6,288 nucleotides of DNA. Source: Anaerolineales bacterium (GTDB lineage: Bacteria > Chloroflexota > Anaerolineae > Anaerolineales > Villigracilaceae). Location: the NCBI GenBank assembly GCA_025938055.1, contig JAICQC010000275.1, positions 1-6,288 of the forward strand, written 5' to 3'. Position numbers and translations under genes: made by a program. Of this stretch, positions 6,270 to 6,288 are shown piece by piece. Position 1 is the first letter of the stretch, and each line of letters begins with the position of its first letter. The notes beneath the pieces are model-generated. The model saw only the letters and a program-made list of their open reading frames with translations. It was not told where the DNA came from and did no database searches.

Positions 6270-6288
6270 GAGGACTCCGGTGAGATGT

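Overview
The window carries five genes, all on the minus strand, so transcription runs from high to low coordinates. The first three (6269 to 2444) form a tight run encoding the membrane and ATPase parts of an ABC importer of the nucleoside/simple-sugar class (CUT2-like; BMP-family, as in the NupOPQ nucleoside importers). The other two (2237 to 1110, and 1031 to 84) are stand-alone secreted lipoproteins. Each has an Ig-like domain of the NBR1 ('next to BRCA1') type and an uncharacterised C-terminal beta-rich domain.

The organism is most likely a member of the Chloroflexota, class Anaerolineae. This is an inference from gene style. Lipoproteins built as signal peptide, a short Ala/Thr/Gln-rich 'TVQAQ' segment, a Thr/Pro/Ser linker and an NBR1-type Ig domain are very characteristic of that class. 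The transporter proteins do not contradict this but are less diagnostic. No rRNA or other phylogenetic marker is present.

Layout by region. 5142-6269 is permease 1, 4020-5132 is permease 2, and 2444-4012 is the fused double ATPase. Gaps between these genes are 9 and 7 bases, and the stop codons abut or overlap the next ribosome binding site, so they are very probably co-transcribed and translationally linked. A hairpin with a short T run at about 2371-2412 ends this unit. Gene 4 (1110-2237) has a strong ribosome binding site and its own hairpin terminator (1073-1099). Gene 5 (84-1031) has a perfect TATAAT in its short leader and a 12-bp perfect-stem terminator (46-74). The two lipoproteins therefore look like separate transcription units, not part of the importer operon.

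How they may work together: the two permeases form the membrane channel and the double ATPase energises uptake. The lipoprotein that normally captures the substrate for this class (BMP/PnrA family) is not in the window and may lie just upstream of 6288. The two Ig-domain lipoproteins do not resemble that binding protein. Their closeness to the importer suggests at most a loose functional link. No CRISPR array, mobile element, tRNA or rRNA gene was seen. The most interesting unexplained material is the tandem Ig-domain lipoprotein pair and their C-terminal domains.
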